Counted from the stretch's first letter, positions 1-10,333 are shown. The stretch: 64,000 nucleotides of DNA from Thalassobium sp. R2A62 (GCF_000161835.1 NZ_GG697169.2:1544418-1608417), one strand, 5' to 3'. Notes: generated from the letters alone by a model not told the origin. Program-made: numbers and translations.

Positions 1-1841
1 GTTTGACCACGATCCAATTGAACTAATTTGCCACGTCATTGCACGTGAACGTGTTCCCCGTAATCGTCAAACCACCAAACGAAAGGCCAACCCCAAATTC
101 TGGATCTTGGTCGTATTCGTTCGTCCACTCGATAAAGTTGTTATCAACATAGTTGCCAGTGATCAGCGATTTGCAATTCTACTTGGCGATGATCATGCCG
201 CCCTTGCGGACACCGTCAGTTTCATCATCTCCGTGGAACCAGTGGTTGCCAACAATTGTGCTACCGGTCCCACCCAAAACACCAAAGTGCTCGAACCGAA
301 CGGTCCGATTGTCACGAATTTTTGCGTCATTTGCATTGGTGTTGAACCCGATGGAAATCCAGTCTTCAACTGGAATTGGTTGCTCGTTCGAGATAAACTG
401 GCACCGGTCAATTTGCAGCCCCTGACAGCCCTCATGCGCAGATGTGATGCCACGGTTAAGAGGTCGGTTGATATTGCAATCTGTGATCTGGAACGTCACG
501 CCTGTTTTGGCAAGCATGATCCCACTCGCCTTACCCTCACACTGAAAATCAATCTCGGCCAGTTGGAACGCTGTCAGCTGGTCGAACCCACTGAAATCCA
601 GCAGGTATTTGAACCGGGTAAAGGTATAAGTCTGCGTTCCTTCAGCATCAAAGATGCGGCTGGCTTAGCGTCACCCGTTGCTGGCCAACATCAACCGAGC
701 TGACATAGATTTCGCGCCCGACCCCGTTGCCTTCGACAAGGCTGCCCATTTGAATATTTGCAACATTCGCGACGCCCGTCAGAACCCGTGCATTTGCCGG
801 ATCATAGGTCGCTTGCGATGTGACAATTTCCGAATCCCACGCAGGACCATCAATCGGATGCAGCTGGCCATTTCGGATCACCCGCCGCGTGGCAAATGTT
901 GTGCGAGAAGGCACCGCTGCCTGCATATCAACAGGCTCGCTCAGTGCGACACGGCGCCCACCCAGATCGAGGCTTTCGTGGTTCGAGAAAAACAACAGCG
1001 CGTGAAATGCCGCCTTGAACGCGCGTTCCTCATCATCAAACGCATCATAGTAGGTAGGTAGTTCAAAATTCTTGATCAGGGCCAACCGATGTTCGGCGGC
1101 CATAACGACCGTTCCTTCGAACTGGATACGGTTGTTGATCGTGACATTGCTTCCCAGAAAATAGGTTCCGGCCGACACCAATACTTCGCGACCATTCGCC
1201 GCCTGATCCGCGGCCTCGAACGCCGCACTATCGTCGGTCACACCGTCGCCAACAGCACCAAAGTCGCGCACATCCGCGGTCGAAATCATGTTGCGCAGAA
1301 ACACGGATGTGACGTCTTCGATTTCGATATCGTCAATGCGGACAACGCCGTTGTTCGCACCAGTCAAATCCAACCCCATATGCGCATAAACGACCTGATC
1401 ACCCCAGACCATATCAACGACAGTACGGTTGCCCGAGCCCACAAAGGCCGACACTTCGACCACTTCGCCATAGGTTGTCAGTGGAACGGATACGCCAAGA
1501 TTGGTAACAGTCCCCACAGCGCCATTGTCAGCCCGTGACGGTCGGGTCGAAATCCGAACTGATGGCAAATTGCCGCTGATTGCTTTGACGCGTACGGTCA
1601 CCTTCAAATAGCAGCCCGGCAGGATTGGTGTCTCGCCCATATAGCGGACGCGCTGCATAGCGCTGGTTTTGAGCAGTTCGAGTGCTGCGCCAAAATCCTG
1701 ATCTGCAGGCACATAAACACCATTGCCGGAACCCGCGTAGGTGTCAGATCCAGGTGTGCCATCACCGCTCGACCAGACATCCAGACCATTCGCAAAACTA
1801 GGCGGCATCAAGACCAGCCCGTCAGTAATCACTTTGTTCAT
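1..1841 (-). pseudogene. Broken GH28-related / Pectate_lyase_3 beta-helix protein, 5' part intact
   Basis: The first ~397 codons are intact and carry the motif FGAVGDGVTDDSAAF, the hallmark of Pectate_lyase_3 (GH28-related) right-handed beta-helix proteins that bind or cut polysaccharides. I start it at the ATG at 1841 because AAAGGGA lies just upstream; an ATG further out has no such site. The frame ends at a TGA at 648-650. The homologous reading then continues in another frame from about 649, so a one-base shift lies between 649 and 665. That second frame is itself stopped by TAG at 181-179 and TAG at 25-23, after which glycine/asparagine-rich beta-helix sequence continues to the window edge. 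I infer a decaying gene; the real 3' end is outside the window. Confidence 0.8.
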
Positions 1842-2033
1842 CAAAATCCCTTTCCACGCGATCTGCGCCACAACCGGACGCATCCATTTCGGGAAAAGAG
1901 ATTTACCAAGCGGGAGTTAACCCCCTCTCAGAGCACCGTGACGGTGCAACCGTGCGCCGCCCTGTCGTTCATAGGGCCGCCAACCTTCAGATTGGGCTGC
2001 TGGGTGTAAAGTCAGCTCGAGTATTTTGGGTAA

Positions 2034-2447
2034 TTATGCACCCACATCGGGGGCTTTGACTTCGGCGACGCCATCAATGCGCCAGCCTTCGGCCATCCGC
2101 ACCATCATGTAATCATACATCTGAAATCCACCGATCCCATCCCGCAGGATCACCCGCTGGACCCAGCGTGGCCCCAAATCACTTAGTTCAAGGTATTGGA
2201 CCGTCTCGTTGTTCCAAACGGTTGGAAACCCTTGCTCGACCATTGTGCCAAAGCGTGCCGAATTGCCAAACATGCCTTGGATCATCGGACTTGCGAATTC
2301 AAACGCAGCATCAACGTCCTTTGCGCGAAACGCCTCCATTTGGCCGTTGATTGTGGCTTCGATCTCTGCCGCTTCAGCATCCTGCGCCAGCACTGCCGTC
2401 GCCCAAATCATCCCAAACATCGCTACCACAATTGCAAAAACTCTCAT
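2034..2447 (-). CDS. DUF4864-like exported protein
   Basis: About 137 residues. A hydrophobic signal peptide (MRVFAIVVAMFGMIWATAVLAQ) ends at an AxA-type site and is followed by a small alpha+beta domain with MEAFRAKDVDAAFEFASP and a C-terminal MVRMAEGWRIDGV, typical of DUF4864 proteins with an NTF2-like fold. The likely location is the periplasm. The function is not known for the family, and I do not assign one. The ATG at 2447 is preferred because GGGAGGG sits 8 bases before it; a GTG two codons earlier is also possible. It stands alone, divergent from the TerB-like gene. Confidence 0.75.
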   Translation of the reverse strand: MRVFAIVVAMFGMIWATAVLAQDAEAAEIEATINGQMEAFRAKDVDAAFEFASPMIQGMFGNSARFGTMVEQGFPTVWNNETVQYLELSDLGPRWVQRVILRDGIGGFQMYDYMMVRMAEGWRIDGVAEVKAPDVGA

Positions 2448-2611
2448 CTTCACGCCCTCCCAATTTATTTATCTCTATAAAAGATACGCAGCAAAACGCC
2501 TTTGGGTTTCAAATTTCTTTCAATTAGCTGTGTCCGATCACGCCATATCACTTGTTCGAACCCGTCTCAGCCCATAGGTGTTTTCATAACACAATGATAA
2601 AGGTGCCCCAG

Positions 2612-3031
2612 ATGTCCGACATGCCCCATTCGATGTCCGCCCAAGATAGCCTCGCTGCTCTTATGATCGCGGTCTCTGCCTCTGACGAAAACATCCGCAC
2701 CTCAGAGCTGGTCAAAATCACTAACATTATCAACAATCTGCCCGTTTTTGCAGGGTACGATGCGGATAAACTCAACCAGATCGCACAGACAGTTTTTGAC
2801 CTTCTCGAGCAAGAAGACGGCCTCGACGCTCTCTTTGGGTTGATCCGCGAAAGCCTGCCAGAGCGACTTAATGAAACGGCCTATGCGATCTCGTGTGATG
2901 TTGCAGCCGCCGACGGCGATATCGCTCAGTCCGAGGCGCGTATGCTCGAAGAAATTCGGTACGAGCTCAACATTGACCGTCTCCACGCTGCCGCTATCGA
3001 ACGCGGTGCACGCGCGCGCCACATCGTCTAA
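2612..3031 (+). CDS. TerB-like helical domain protein
   Basis: An all-helical, acidic protein of about 139 residues with two TerB-like repeats: LMIAVSASDENIRTSEL near the start and CDVAAADGDIAQSEARML near the end. The pattern A-x-x-D-x-x-I-x-x-x-E is that of TerB/DjlA-type domains. The family is often labelled tellurite resistance, but nothing here (no terA/C/D/E neighbours) supports that role. The ATG at 2612 has AAGGTG upstream; in-frame starts at 2552, 2594 and 2621 exist. It ends 7 bases before the convergent dacB gene. Confidence 0.65.
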   Translation: MSDMPHSMSAQDSLAALMIAVSASDENIRTSELVKITNIINNLPVFAGYDADKLNQIAQTVFDLLEQEDGLDALFGLIRESLPERLNETAYAISCDVAAADGDIAQSEARMLEEIRYELNIDRLHAAAIERGARARHIV

Positions 3032-3037
3032 GACCCT

Positions 3038-4552
3038 CTAAACGTCGACCGTATAGAGCGCGCCCCAACGTTGCAGCAGTCTCTGTTGCAATCGTTTCGC
3101 CCGCCTGTTGTAGCTACGTGCGCCTGATGGATCCTCGCGGTCACTGCGTGAAATCGCGGCGCGGCGCTCGACGTCGGCGGCAAAGAACGCAAAGGCGAGC
3201 ATCCGACCATCCACTGCACGAATATATCCTGCGAGTGCACTTACAAAGTTCAGCGTGCCGGTCTTAGCTGCGACTTGGACCGGATGATCCCCAATCCGCT
3301 TGCGGTCTTCGTCTGTCATGTCGATATCTTTTAGGATCGGGCGCAAATTTCCATTTGGTCCCACACGCACCAAGGCCGCCACCATCTGTTCGGCACTGAT
3401 CCGGGATTGATCCCCAAGCCCTGAATGATCGACAAACGTGGCATCAATGCCCAGTTCGGCTTTGCACCAACGGTTCATCAATGAAGCACTGGCCGAAAGC
3501 CCATCAATGGCTCCGGTCCTTTGGCTGGCCGCCAATCCCGCTGCTTCTGCTGTCAGGTTCGTCGAAAACTTGAGCATACCGCGCATCTGCTCGGTCATAG
3601 TCCCTGACAAGAACCGTGCCAACACTGCCCCTTCGGGGCGTGCGCGTGTCACGCTAGCTGTCCCCAACGCAATACCTTGTGCACGCGCAAACGTCCGCAA
3701 CACATCAGCTGCGTAGAGACCCGGCTTGCGCACAGGCAACCACCGTGCCCCTGCATTGCCCAGCGCGCTGCGTGCAACGCTCCATTGATCAAAATGGCCA
3801 CCGTCGCTATAGGCGTAAACAGGCGTCTCGCGGCGTTCGACCCGCATCCGCGCCATCGCAACATCAGGCCTGTGTTTCTCGCTACGCGCATCCATTGTGA
3901 CGCTGTAATCCGCACCCGCGCGCCGCCACTCAAAATGGACACGGTTAAAGTTGAGGTTCAGGCCAGATACAGATGGGCTGTAGCCCAAATAATCAGGCTG
4001 CTGGGCGTCGATCGTCGCCACATACGGCAGCGCGTCTTCATAGATCTGAAATTCGCCACGCACCTCGCGCAGACCAACGGCCTTGAGATCACGAGCGACG
4101 CTCTCCATCGCATCCGTGTCCAGCGTGGGATCACCGCTGCCAACCAAAACCAGATCACCCAAACAAACACCGTCGGCAAAACCACCCGTCGCAATGACTT
4201 GGGTTTCGAACCGATGTTCTGCGCCCAGTTGATCCAGCGCATAGAGCGCGGTCACTGCTTTGGCGACACTCGCAGGTGGTTGCGCGATCTGCTCGGCATT
4301 TGCCTCCAAGACCTCACCGGTTTCGGCATCCGCCAGCATAAACGCGACTGTTCCGCTCAGTGCGGCATCCAACAACATGACCTCGGGGGCGATGTGTGTC
4401 GCGGGATCGATCGGTCCTGATCGTGCGACAGGCCGCAAAGATCGCACCGGCGCATTGGCCAGCGCCGTCCCCGCCACCGCGCTCACCATCCCGCCCAGCA
4501 CAGCGCGGCGCCCCAGCACTCGTCCAAGGTTTTGACGTGATCTCCCCATCAT
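3038..4552 (-). CDS. dacB: D-alanyl-D-alanine carboxypeptidase/endopeptidase (PBP4 type, S13)
   Basis: A 504-residue penicillin-binding protein of peptidase family S13 that trims or cleaves D-Ala-containing peptide cross-links in periplasmic peptidoglycan. All three active-site motifs are present in order: S-V-A-K in PPASVAKAVTALYALD (around residue 95), S-T-N in STNLTAEAAG, and K-T-G in AKTGTLNFVSALAGY. The N-terminus has an arginine-rich then hydrophobic stretch (GRRAVLGGMVSAVAGTALA) that fits a signal peptide, possibly Tat-dependent. It is monocistronic, convergent with the TerB-like gene and divergent from the DMT transporter. Length is normal for the family. Confidence 0.93.
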   Translation of the reverse strand: MMGRSRQNLGRVLGRRAVLGGMVSAVAGTALANAPVRSLRPVARSGPIDPATHIAPEVMLLDAALSGTVAFMLADAETGEVLEANAEQIAQPPASVAKAVTALYALDQLGAEHRFETQVIATGGFADGVCLGDLVLVGSGDPTLDTDAMESVARDLKAVGLREVRGEFQIYEDALPYVATIDAQQPDYLGYSPSVSGLNLNFNRVHFEWRRAGADYSVTMDARSEKHRPDVAMARMRVERRETPVYAYSDGGHFDQWSVARSALGNAGARWLPVRKPGLYAADVLRTFARAQGIALGTASVTRARPEGAVLARFLSGTMTEQMRGMLKFSTNLTAEAAGLAASQRTGAIDGLSASASLMNRWCKAELGIDATFVDHSGLGDQSRISAEQMVAALVRVGPNGNLRPILKDIDMTDEDRKRIGDHPVQVAAKTGTLNFVSALAGYIRAVDGRMLAFAFFAADVERRAAISRSDREDPSGARSYNRRAKRLQQRLLQRWGALYTVDV

Positions 4553-4648
4553 GGCGCCAACTTATCCATTAGCGACCCCACCGTGACAACCCTCGAACGG
4601 TCTGTATTTCGACTTCCACTCTATCGCAGCAACCGCTAGCTGTGGCGC

Positions 4649-5476
4649 ATGCAATCTCCGGTATTCTTGATGCTTGTCGCGATGTCATTGATCCCCTTGG
4701 GGGACAGTGCCGGTAAACTGTTGGCCACCGATCACGGACTGCACCCGTTCTTTTTGGCGTTTACACGCTTTGGCATTGCCGCGTGCCTCTTTGCACCCTT
4801 TGCCAGCCGCGCGACTTGGGCGTTGTTCCGCGATTGGCGCATCTGGCTGCGCGCCTCGCTGATCGCAGGGGGCATTTCTTGCATTCTGACAGCGCTCAGG
4901 ACCGAAGACCTTCCTACGGTGTTTGGTGCCTTCTTTATCGGACCGATTGTCAGCTACACTCTCTCCGCTTGGTTTCTAAGAGAACCAGCTACTTGGCCCC
5001 GAACACTTTTGCTGCTGATCGGGTTTGTCGGAGTGCTCATCATCGTGCAACCCAGCCCTGATATGTCACCCGGACTGCTCTTTGCATTAGGCGCTGGCGC
5101 ATTCTACGGCGCATTTCTCACAGCATCTCGCTGGCTGGCACCACTAGGTTCCGCTACAGGCCTGCTGACCACCCAACTGGTGATCGCAACGCTCATCATG
5201 GCGCCACTCGGCCTGCAACATGTGCCCACATTTACAGCCCAAATCATCTGGCTCGGGCTGGCCTCGGCTCTCTGCTCGATGGCAGGCAATCTGCTTTTGA
5301 TCTTGGCCTACAGCCGCGCATCGGCGACACGACTGGCCCCGCTGGTGTATTTCCAGCTGATCGCCGCCACGATTTGCGGCTACCTTGTGTTCAATGACAT
5401 CCCAACATGGACCACTGCGATCGGCCTGTTGGTCCTCATTACATCAGGCTTTGCAGCACTTCGGTTGCGCCGCTAG
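4649..5476 (+). CDS. DMT-superfamily (EamA) transporter
   Basis: A 275-residue integral membrane protein with about ten hydrophobic segments in two repeated EamA halves, as in drug/metabolite exporters. Recognisable features are the early polar helix break [12 protein letters not shown], the motif [11 protein letters not shown] in helix 2, and a second-half counterpart ending [17 protein letters not shown]. The substrate cannot be read from sequence. Its last 4 bases overlap the convergent nadD gene. Confidence 0.85.
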   Translation: MQSPVFLMLVAMSLIPLGDSAGKLLATDHGLHPFFLAFTRFGIAACLFAPFASRATWALFRDWRIWLRASLIAGGISCILTALRTEDLPTVFGAFFIGPIVSYTLSAWFLREPATWPRTLLLLIGFVGVLIIVQPSPDMSPGLLFALGAGAFYGAFLTASRWLAPLGSATGLLTTQLVIATLIMAPLGLQHVPTFTAQIIWLGLASALCSMAGNLLLILAYSRASATRLAPLVYFQLIAATICGYLVFNDIPTWTTAIGLLVLITSGFAALRLRR

Positions 5477-6072
5477 CCCCACTCGCCCCGTGCTCGAATG
5501 GCCGAAGATGAAACATCGCGCATTGGCATGTTTTGAAACGCCCATGCAGGCGCTTGTGACTGTCCCAAAAGACGTGCTTCGCGACCCTTCAGGCGTGCGC
5601 CTGCATAAATCCGTGCAGCTTTGCTTGTCCGTGCAGCCATCCGGTCACCGGGGCGTGCCAACACACCCACCGGCACTGTTTCCATGATCCAACGCCAATC
5701 TTGCCACTGATCAAACTGCACCAAATTATCAGCACCCATCAGCCACACAAACCGAACCTTGGGGAAATGCGCAATCAACGCGCGCAACGTCTCGGCGGTG
5801 TACCGTGTCCCGACTTGCGCTTCGAAATCTGTGACGGCAACCCGCGGGTGCCGCATGAGCGCGCGACCCGCGTGCACCCGTTCAGCGAATGGCGCAGGGC
5901 CACGTTCCTTTAGCGGATTGCCAGGCGACACCAGCCACCAAACGCGGTCCAAACAAAACCGCTTCATGGCCGCTTGGGTGATATGAACATGCCCGCCGTG
6001 CGGAGGATCAAAAGATCCCCCTAGCAGTCCAACCACCTGATCAGGTGCCGCATATGGCATCTCGAGCCGCAT
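5473..6072 (-). CDS. nadD: Nicotinate-nucleotide adenylyltransferase
   Basis: Transfers AMP from ATP to nicotinate mononucleotide to form deamido-NAD, the step before NAD synthetase (nadE lies at about 20 kb). The nucleotidyltransferase motif [14 protein letters not shown] is near the N-terminus and the C-terminal [12 protein letters not shown] matches the conserved S-S-[ST]-x-I-R signature. The start at 6072 is chosen because its ATG overlaps the TGA of the upstream aldo/keto reductase (TGATG), which indicates translational coupling. Length (199 residues) is typical. Confidence 0.93.
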   Translation of the reverse strand: MRLEMPYAAPDQVVGLLGGSFDPPHGGHVHITQAAMKRFCLDRVWWLVSPGNPLKERGPAPFAERVHAGRALMRHPRVAVTDFEAQVGTRYTAETLRALIAHFPKVRFVWLMGADNLVQFDQWQDWRWIMETVPVGVLARPGDRMAARTSKAARIYAGARLKGREARLLGQSQAPAWAFQNMPMRDVSSSAIRARGEWG

Positions 6073-7106
6073 CAGTCGCTCTGCGAGGACGCAGCCCACA
6101 AATTGATGTCCTCCTCAGAGGCCCGCGCGTCGATCTCGTCCAACTCTGCCTGTGTAAATTCAAGGTTCGAAACGGCCCCAACACAATCGACAATCTGCGA
6201 GGCGCGCGACGCGCCTATCAACGCCGTCGTGACCCGACCACCCCGCAACACCCATGCCAGCGCCATCTGCGCAAGGGTCTGGCCCCTCGCCTGTGCCACA
6301 TCATTTAGCGCTGCAATCGACGCGAGTGACCGTTCGTTGATAAAGCCGTCTAACAGCGATTTGCCCTGTGTCGCGCGGCTGCCCTCGGGCACACCGTTCA
6401 AATATTTGTTCGTCAGCATCCCTTGGGCCAACGGTGTGAATGCAATCGACCCGATCCCCTCGTCCTCAAGGGTATCAAGCAACCCATCCTTTTCCACCCA
6501 ACGGTTCAACATGTTGTAGCTTGGTTGATGGATCAAACAGGGCGTGCCGAGGTCCCGCAGGATCGCCGCCGCCTCGCGGGTCTTTTCCGAATTATATGAC
6601 GAGATACCCGCATAGAGCGCCTTGCCCGACCGCACGATCTGATCCAACGCACCCATGGTTTCTTCTAACGGGGTCTCTGGATCGAACCGATGTGAATAAA
6701 AGATATCCACATACTCAAGCCCCATACGCTTTAGCGATGCATCGCAGGACGAAATCAAATACTTGCGACTGCCCATCTCGCCGTAGGGGCCATCCCACAT
6801 CAGGTAGCCAGCCTTGGACGAAATCACCAATTCATCACGGTAGCCCGCAAAATCCGTTGCCAAAATCTCGCCAAAGGCTTCTTCGGCGGATCCTGCTGGG
6901 GGGCCATAGTTGTTTGCCAAATCGAAATGCGTGATCCCGTTGTCAAAGGCCGTCTGGCACATCTCGCGTTTCAATTGATGCGGAGTGTCCCACCCAAAAT
7001 TGTGCCACAGCCCCAACGAGATTGCGGGCAACTTCAGCCCCGAGCGGCCGCACCGACGATAGGACATCGTGTCATAGCGCGTCTCTGCAGGGATATAGGT
7101 CATCAT
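6072..7106 (-). CDS. Aldo/keto reductase, YghZ/MgrA type
   Basis: A 344-residue TIM-barrel NADPH-dependent reductase. The N-terminal [20 protein letters not shown] and the catalytic Asp/Tyr segment [16 protein letters not shown] place it in the YghZ branch, whose members reduce L-glyceraldehyde 3-phosphate and other aldehydes. [20 protein letters not shown] and [11 protein letters not shown] supply the catalytic Lys and His regions. A GGAG precedes the ATG at 7106; a TTG at 7115 is an alternative. It is translationally coupled to nadD downstream, although no metabolic link is evident. Confidence 0.85.
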   Translation of the reverse strand: MMTYIPAETRYDTMSYRRCGRSGLKLPAISLGLWHNFGWDTPHQLKREMCQTAFDNGITHFDLANNYGPPAGSAEEAFGEILATDFAGYRDELVISSKAGYLMWDGPYGEMGSRKYLISSCDASLKRMGLEYVDIFYSHRFDPETPLEETMGALDQIVRSGKALYAGISSYNSEKTREAAAILRDLGTPCLIHQPSYNMLNRWVEKDGLLDTLEDEGIGSIAFTPLAQGMLTNKYLNGVPEGSRATQGKSLLDGFINERSLASIAALNDVAQARGQTLAQMALAWVLRGGRVTTALIGASRASQIVDCVGAVSNLEFTQAELDEIDARASEEDINLWAASSQSD

Positions 7107-7201
7107 GTGCTCCAATTTAGGTTACTGTGATGAACCCCAAGCGGCGGGGGATTGTCAAACAGCCAATGTTCGATCAACTGGGCCTACGTTCTGACCCAGC
7201 T

Positions 7202-7639
7202 TTACAACACCGCCTCGGACAACGCGGGCGCACCATCCACCATGCCCCGAACCGCACCGTAGCCACCATAGCCAAATGTCTCTTCCATTCGACTGCACGG
7301 CATACAAGGGCTGGTCACCTCTAATATCACATCTCCGATTTGAACCTGTTCCCCCTTGAACACCAGAAGGTTCACCCCGCTCACCACCAAATTGCGCCGC
7401 AGGTCGGCAGGATCTACCGCACCACGTCGCAACATCGCACCGATCACTCCTAGATGTTCTGCCTGCACCAACGTGACAGCCCTTTTGCCTGCTACACCGT
7501 GATCCCCCGCTAGTCCGGCATCAGTGACCTGAACCATCCCCAACGTGTCCATATGCGCACGTCGCTGCCCACGTACGCCAATCCAGTCTAGCCGCCCGGC
7601 TTGCGCCACTCGCCCCATCATCTCGCGTAATTCACACAT
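7202..7639 (-). CDS. MOSC domain protein
   Basis: About 145 residues forming a single MOSC (molybdenum cofactor sulfurase C-terminal) domain. The segment AGDHGVAGKRAVTLVQAEHL and the conserved-cysteine region SPCMPCSRMEETFG are characteristic; the cysteine is thought to carry sulfur or bind the cofactor in this family. AAGGAG lies ahead of adjacent GTG (7642) and ATG (7639) codons. It is separated by about 95 bases from the aldo/keto reductase and divergent from ettA. The exact substrate is unknown. Confidence 0.82.
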   Translation of the reverse strand: MCELREMMGRVAQAGRLDWIGVRGQRRAHMDTLGMVQVTDAGLAGDHGVAGKRAVTLVQAEHLGVIGAMLRRGAVDPADLRRNLVVSGVNLLVFKGEQVQIGDVILEVTSPCMPCSRMEETFGYGGYGAVRGMVDGAPALSEAVL

Positions 7640-7708
7640 CACGATTGCTCCTTCGCACGCCTGCCGTTACACACGACCAAATTCCTGTTTCTCTCAGAGG
7701 TCCGCCCA

Positions 7709-9364
7709 ATGGCTGCTTATCAATACGTCTACTTTATGGACGGCGTGTCCAAAACCTATCCCGGTGGCAAAAAGGTGTTTGAAAACATCCGCCTCAACTT
7801 TCTCCCAGGTGTGAAAATCGGCGTCGTCGGTGTGAACGGCACCGGTAAATCCACGCTGATGCGCATCATGGCCGGTCAGGACAAAGAGTTTCAAGGCGAA
7901 GCATGGGCCGCCGAAGGCGCCCGCGTGGGGTATCTGCCGCAGGAACCCAAGCTGGACGAGAACAAGACCGTGCGTGAAAACGTCATGGAAGGCGTCGCCG
8001 AGAAAAAGGCGATCCTCGACCGTTACAACGAACTTGCGATGAATTACTCGGACGAGACCGCCGATGAAATGGCGCAGCTCCAAGACGAAATCGACAGCGC
8101 GAACCTGTGGGATCTCGACGCCCAAATCGACGTTTCCATGGAAGCCTTACGCTGCCCTGCTGACGACGCGATGCCCGCCACACTTTCGGGTGGTGAAGCG
8201 CGCCGCGTTGCTCTGTGCAAGCTGCTGCTCGAAGCGCCAGACATGCTGCTTTTGGACGAACCGACCAACCACCTAGACGCAGAAACCATCGCTTGGCTGC
8301 AACAGCACCTCATCGATTACAAAGGCACGATCTTGATCGTGACTCACGACCGCTATTTTCTCGATGCAATCACCGGTTGGATCCTCGAACTGGACCGTGG
8401 CTCGGGCATCCCGCACGAAGGCAACTATTCCAGCTGGCTCGAAGCCAAGGCCAAGCGTCTTGAGCGTGAAGCCAAAGACGACAAATCCAAGCAAAGGACG
8501 CTCGAGCGCGAGCTTGAATGGATGCGCCAAGGTGCCAAGGCCCGTCAAGCAAAATCCAAAGCGCGTATTTCGGCTTACAACGACCTCGCCAATCAGTCCG
8601 AGCGCGAGAAAATGGGCCGCGCTCAGATCATCATCCCCAATGGCCCGCGTCTGGGGTCCAAGGTCATTGAGGTCGAGAACCTTAAAAAGGCGATGGGCGA
8701 CAAACTCTTGATCGAAGACCTGTCGTTTTCCCTGCCACCCGGCGGCATCGTCGGCGTGATCGGCCCCAACGGCGCGGGTAAATCCACGCTGTTTAAAATG
8801 CTCACAGGGCAAGAACAGCCTGACGCCGGCAGCGTCGAATACGGTGACACGGTCGAGCTGTCTTATGTCGATCAGTCGCGTGACGAACTAAACGGCGATG
8901 CCACAGTTTGGGAGGAAATCTCCTCGGGTGGCGAGATTATTCAATTGGGCGACGCGCAAATGAACAGCCGCGCCTACTGCTCCGCCTTTAACTTTAAGGG
9001 CGGCGATCAGCAGAAAAAGCTCAGCATCCTTTCGGGTGGTGAACGCAACCGCGTCCACATGGCCAAACTGCTGAAATCTGGCGGCAACGTGCTGCTGTTG
9101 GACGAACCGACCAACGACCTCGACGTCGAAACCCTGCGTGCGCTCGAAGACGCGCTTGTCGATTTCGCTGGCTGCGCCGTGGTCATTTCACACGACCGTT
9201 TCTTCCTCGACCGGATTTGCACTCACATCCTCGCATTTGAAGGCGAAGCACACGTCGAATGGTTCGAAGGCAACTTTGAAGACTACGAGGAAGACAAGAA
9301 AGGCCGTCTCGGTGCCGATGCCCTAGAACCCAAGCGCATCAAACACAAAAAATTCGCGCGGTAA
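7709..9364 (+). CDS. ettA: Energy-dependent translational throttle protein EttA (ABC-F)
   Basis: A 551-residue soluble ABC-F ATPase with two nucleotide-binding domains and no membrane segment. Walker A sites are GVNGTGKST and GPNGAGKST; signatures are LSGGEARR and LSGGERNR; Walker B sites LLLDEPTNHLD and LLLDEPTNDLD. The ~80-residue charged linker between domains (from EAKAKRLEREAKDD on) is the part that reaches the ribosomal P-site in the EttA family. The family gates the first steps of elongation according to ATP/ADP. The full length matches EttA rather than Uup. A strong hairpin terminator follows. Confidence 0.95.
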   Translation: MAAYQYVYFMDGVSKTYPGGKKVFENIRLNFLPGVKIGVVGVNGTGKSTLMRIMAGQDKEFQGEAWAAEGARVGYLPQEPKLDENKTVRENVMEGVAEKKAILDRYNELAMNYSDETADEMAQLQDEIDSANLWDLDAQIDVSMEALRCPADDAMPATLSGGEARRVALCKLLLEAPDMLLLDEPTNHLDAETIAWLQQHLIDYKGTILIVTHDRYFLDAITGWILELDRGSGIPHEGNYSSWLEAKAKRLEREAKDDKSKQRTLERELEWMRQGAKARQAKSKARISAYNDLANQSEREKMGRAQIIIPNGPRLGSKVIEVENLKKAMGDKLLIEDLSFSLPPGGIVGVIGPNGAGKSTLFKMLTGQEQPDAGSVEYGDTVELSYVDQSRDELNGDATVWEEISSGGEIIQLGDAQMNSRAYCSAFNFKGGDQQKKLSILSGGERNRVHMAKLLKSGGNVLLLDEPTNDLDVETLRALEDALVDFAGCAVVISHDRFFLDRICTHILAFEGEAHVEWFEGNFEDYEEDKKGRLGADALEPKRIKHKKFAR

Positions 9365-9386
9365 TCTCACCGCTCTGATCTCGTAC

Positions 9387-9415
9387 AAAAGGCCCACCAT
9401 TTGCGTGGGCCTTTT
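9387..9415 (+). terminator. Rho-independent terminator after ettA
   Basis: Eleven-base perfect inverted repeat AAAAGGCCCAC / GTGGGCCTTTT around a 7-base loop, with an A-tract before and a T-tract inside the right arm, 22 bases after the ettA stop. It could act in both directions. Confidence 0.9.
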
Positions 9416-9483
9416 GCATTTCTGAGGTCGTCACGACAAACTTCCCCTGAAAAACCAACGCTGCCCATCCCCACTTGATATTC

Positions 9484-9975
9484 ATGAAACGCAGAACCTT
9501 TACGCTCGGCCTTGGTGCGCTCTTTGCTGCACCGCTGATGCCGGCCCCTGCTGTTGCCGCCGTGCCTACAGCCGTCACCGAAAAATTCGCCGCCGCTAAA
9601 TTGCTGGCACGATGCCACGACCGTGCGTCGCCCGAAATGCTGGGTCGCTTGATGCGGGTCGATGGCGAAACCGCGCGTGGCCTGTTTAAATTGCTACAAG
9701 ATCGGGGCGTTCTTCAAAATGGGCTCGACGGCGTCGCTCGCGCAGCCAATCCGCTCAACACCCACTGTGTCCCGAACGAGGCGATCCGCGCCCGCAATCT
9801 GGCCCAACAGGTCGCACAAACCCGTGAAAAGGTCCGCGACATCTGGAACAAAGTCCAAGAGCATACGGCAGAACCGGAAACGACCCTCGATGCTGCCGAG
9901 AATGAGATGTCCGAGCTGGCCGATACAGAGATTGAGACCGAAGAGGTCCCGTCTGAAACAGACACAGCCTCGTAA
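9484..9975 (+). CDS. Conserved exported protein, probable Tat substrate
   Basis: A 163-residue protein of unknown function. It opens with MKRRTFTLGLGALFAAPLM, a twin-arginine followed by a hydrophobic core and an AVAA cleavage region. The mature part has a helical stretch around LMRVDGETARGLFKLLQDRGVL that resembles a small winged-helix-like segment, then a highly acidic tail (repeated E/D/T up to the end). I prefer the ATG at 9484 over an in-frame TTG at 9475 because it starts exactly at the signal peptide. Flanked by terminators on both sides, so monocistronic. Confidence 0.6.
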   Translation: MKRRTFTLGLGALFAAPLMPAPAVAAVPTAVTEKFAAAKLLARCHDRASPEMLGRLMRVDGETARGLFKLLQDRGVLQNGLDGVARAANPLNTHCVPNEAIRARNLAQQVAQTREKVRDIWNKVQEHTAEPETTLDAAENEMSELADTEIETEEVPSETDTAS

Positions 9976-9995
9976 ATTGAAAACCAAAGCAATTG

Positions 9996-10025
9996 AAAAG
10001 GCCGCCCAAATCGAGGCCGCCTTTT
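9996..10025. terminator. Bidirectional terminator
   Basis: AAAAGGC / GCCTTTT outer stem (7 bp), one C-C mismatch, then GCC / GGC inner stem and an 8-base loop. It lies between two convergent genes (9484-9975 forward, 10052-10333 reverse) and has A- and T-tracts suited to both. Confidence 0.85.
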
Positions 10026-10051
10026 GTCATTCAAACTTGGAAAGGCATGGT

Positions 10052-10333
10052 TCAGGCGGCGGCCTTTTCAACGCTTTTCTTTGCGTCTTGGGTCGCGTCC
10101 TCAGATGCGCTCTCGACCTCTTCTTCCGACGGGGCTGGCAATGCCAACGCCTCATCTGGCATTTGGTCTGGCAGCGTCACTTCAAGCAGGCCAGTCTCTA
10201 AATCCACTCCAACCTTGGCCTTGACCGCCATACCGCCCAATATCTCGTTCAGCTCACCAAAGGTGCGCTCAATCGTCTGGTGTTGTGTTTCGCGAGTAGC
10301 GGCACCTTTGCCCCCAAATAGAAATTTAAACAT
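10052..10333 (-). CDS. Conserved small cytosolic protein of unknown function
   Basis: A 93-residue protein beginning MFKFLFGGKGAATRETQHQT with a central, well-ordered segment (TFGELNEILGGMAVKAKVGV) followed by a Pro/Glu/Ala-rich acidic tail. No signal peptide or membrane span. I do not recognise the family. It is supported as a gene by its own convergent terminator and by a composition matching its neighbours. Confidence 0.6.
   Translation of the reverse strand: MFKFLFGGKGAATRETQHQTIERTFGELNEILGGMAVKAKVGVDLETGLLEVTLPDQMPDEALALPAPSEEEVESASEDATQDAKKSVEKAAA

Noticed and set aside
648-665. Programmed frameshift in the beta-helix gene
   Set aside because: No slippery heptamer or following structure, and two more stop codons interrupt the second frame.
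2612-3031. Tellurite resistance function for the TerB-like gene
   Set aside because: Single gene without ter partners; the family name alone is not evidence.
3677-4420. Long forward frame of 247 codons antisense to dacB
   Set aside because: It shadows a well-supported gene in high-GC sequence and shows no family motif.
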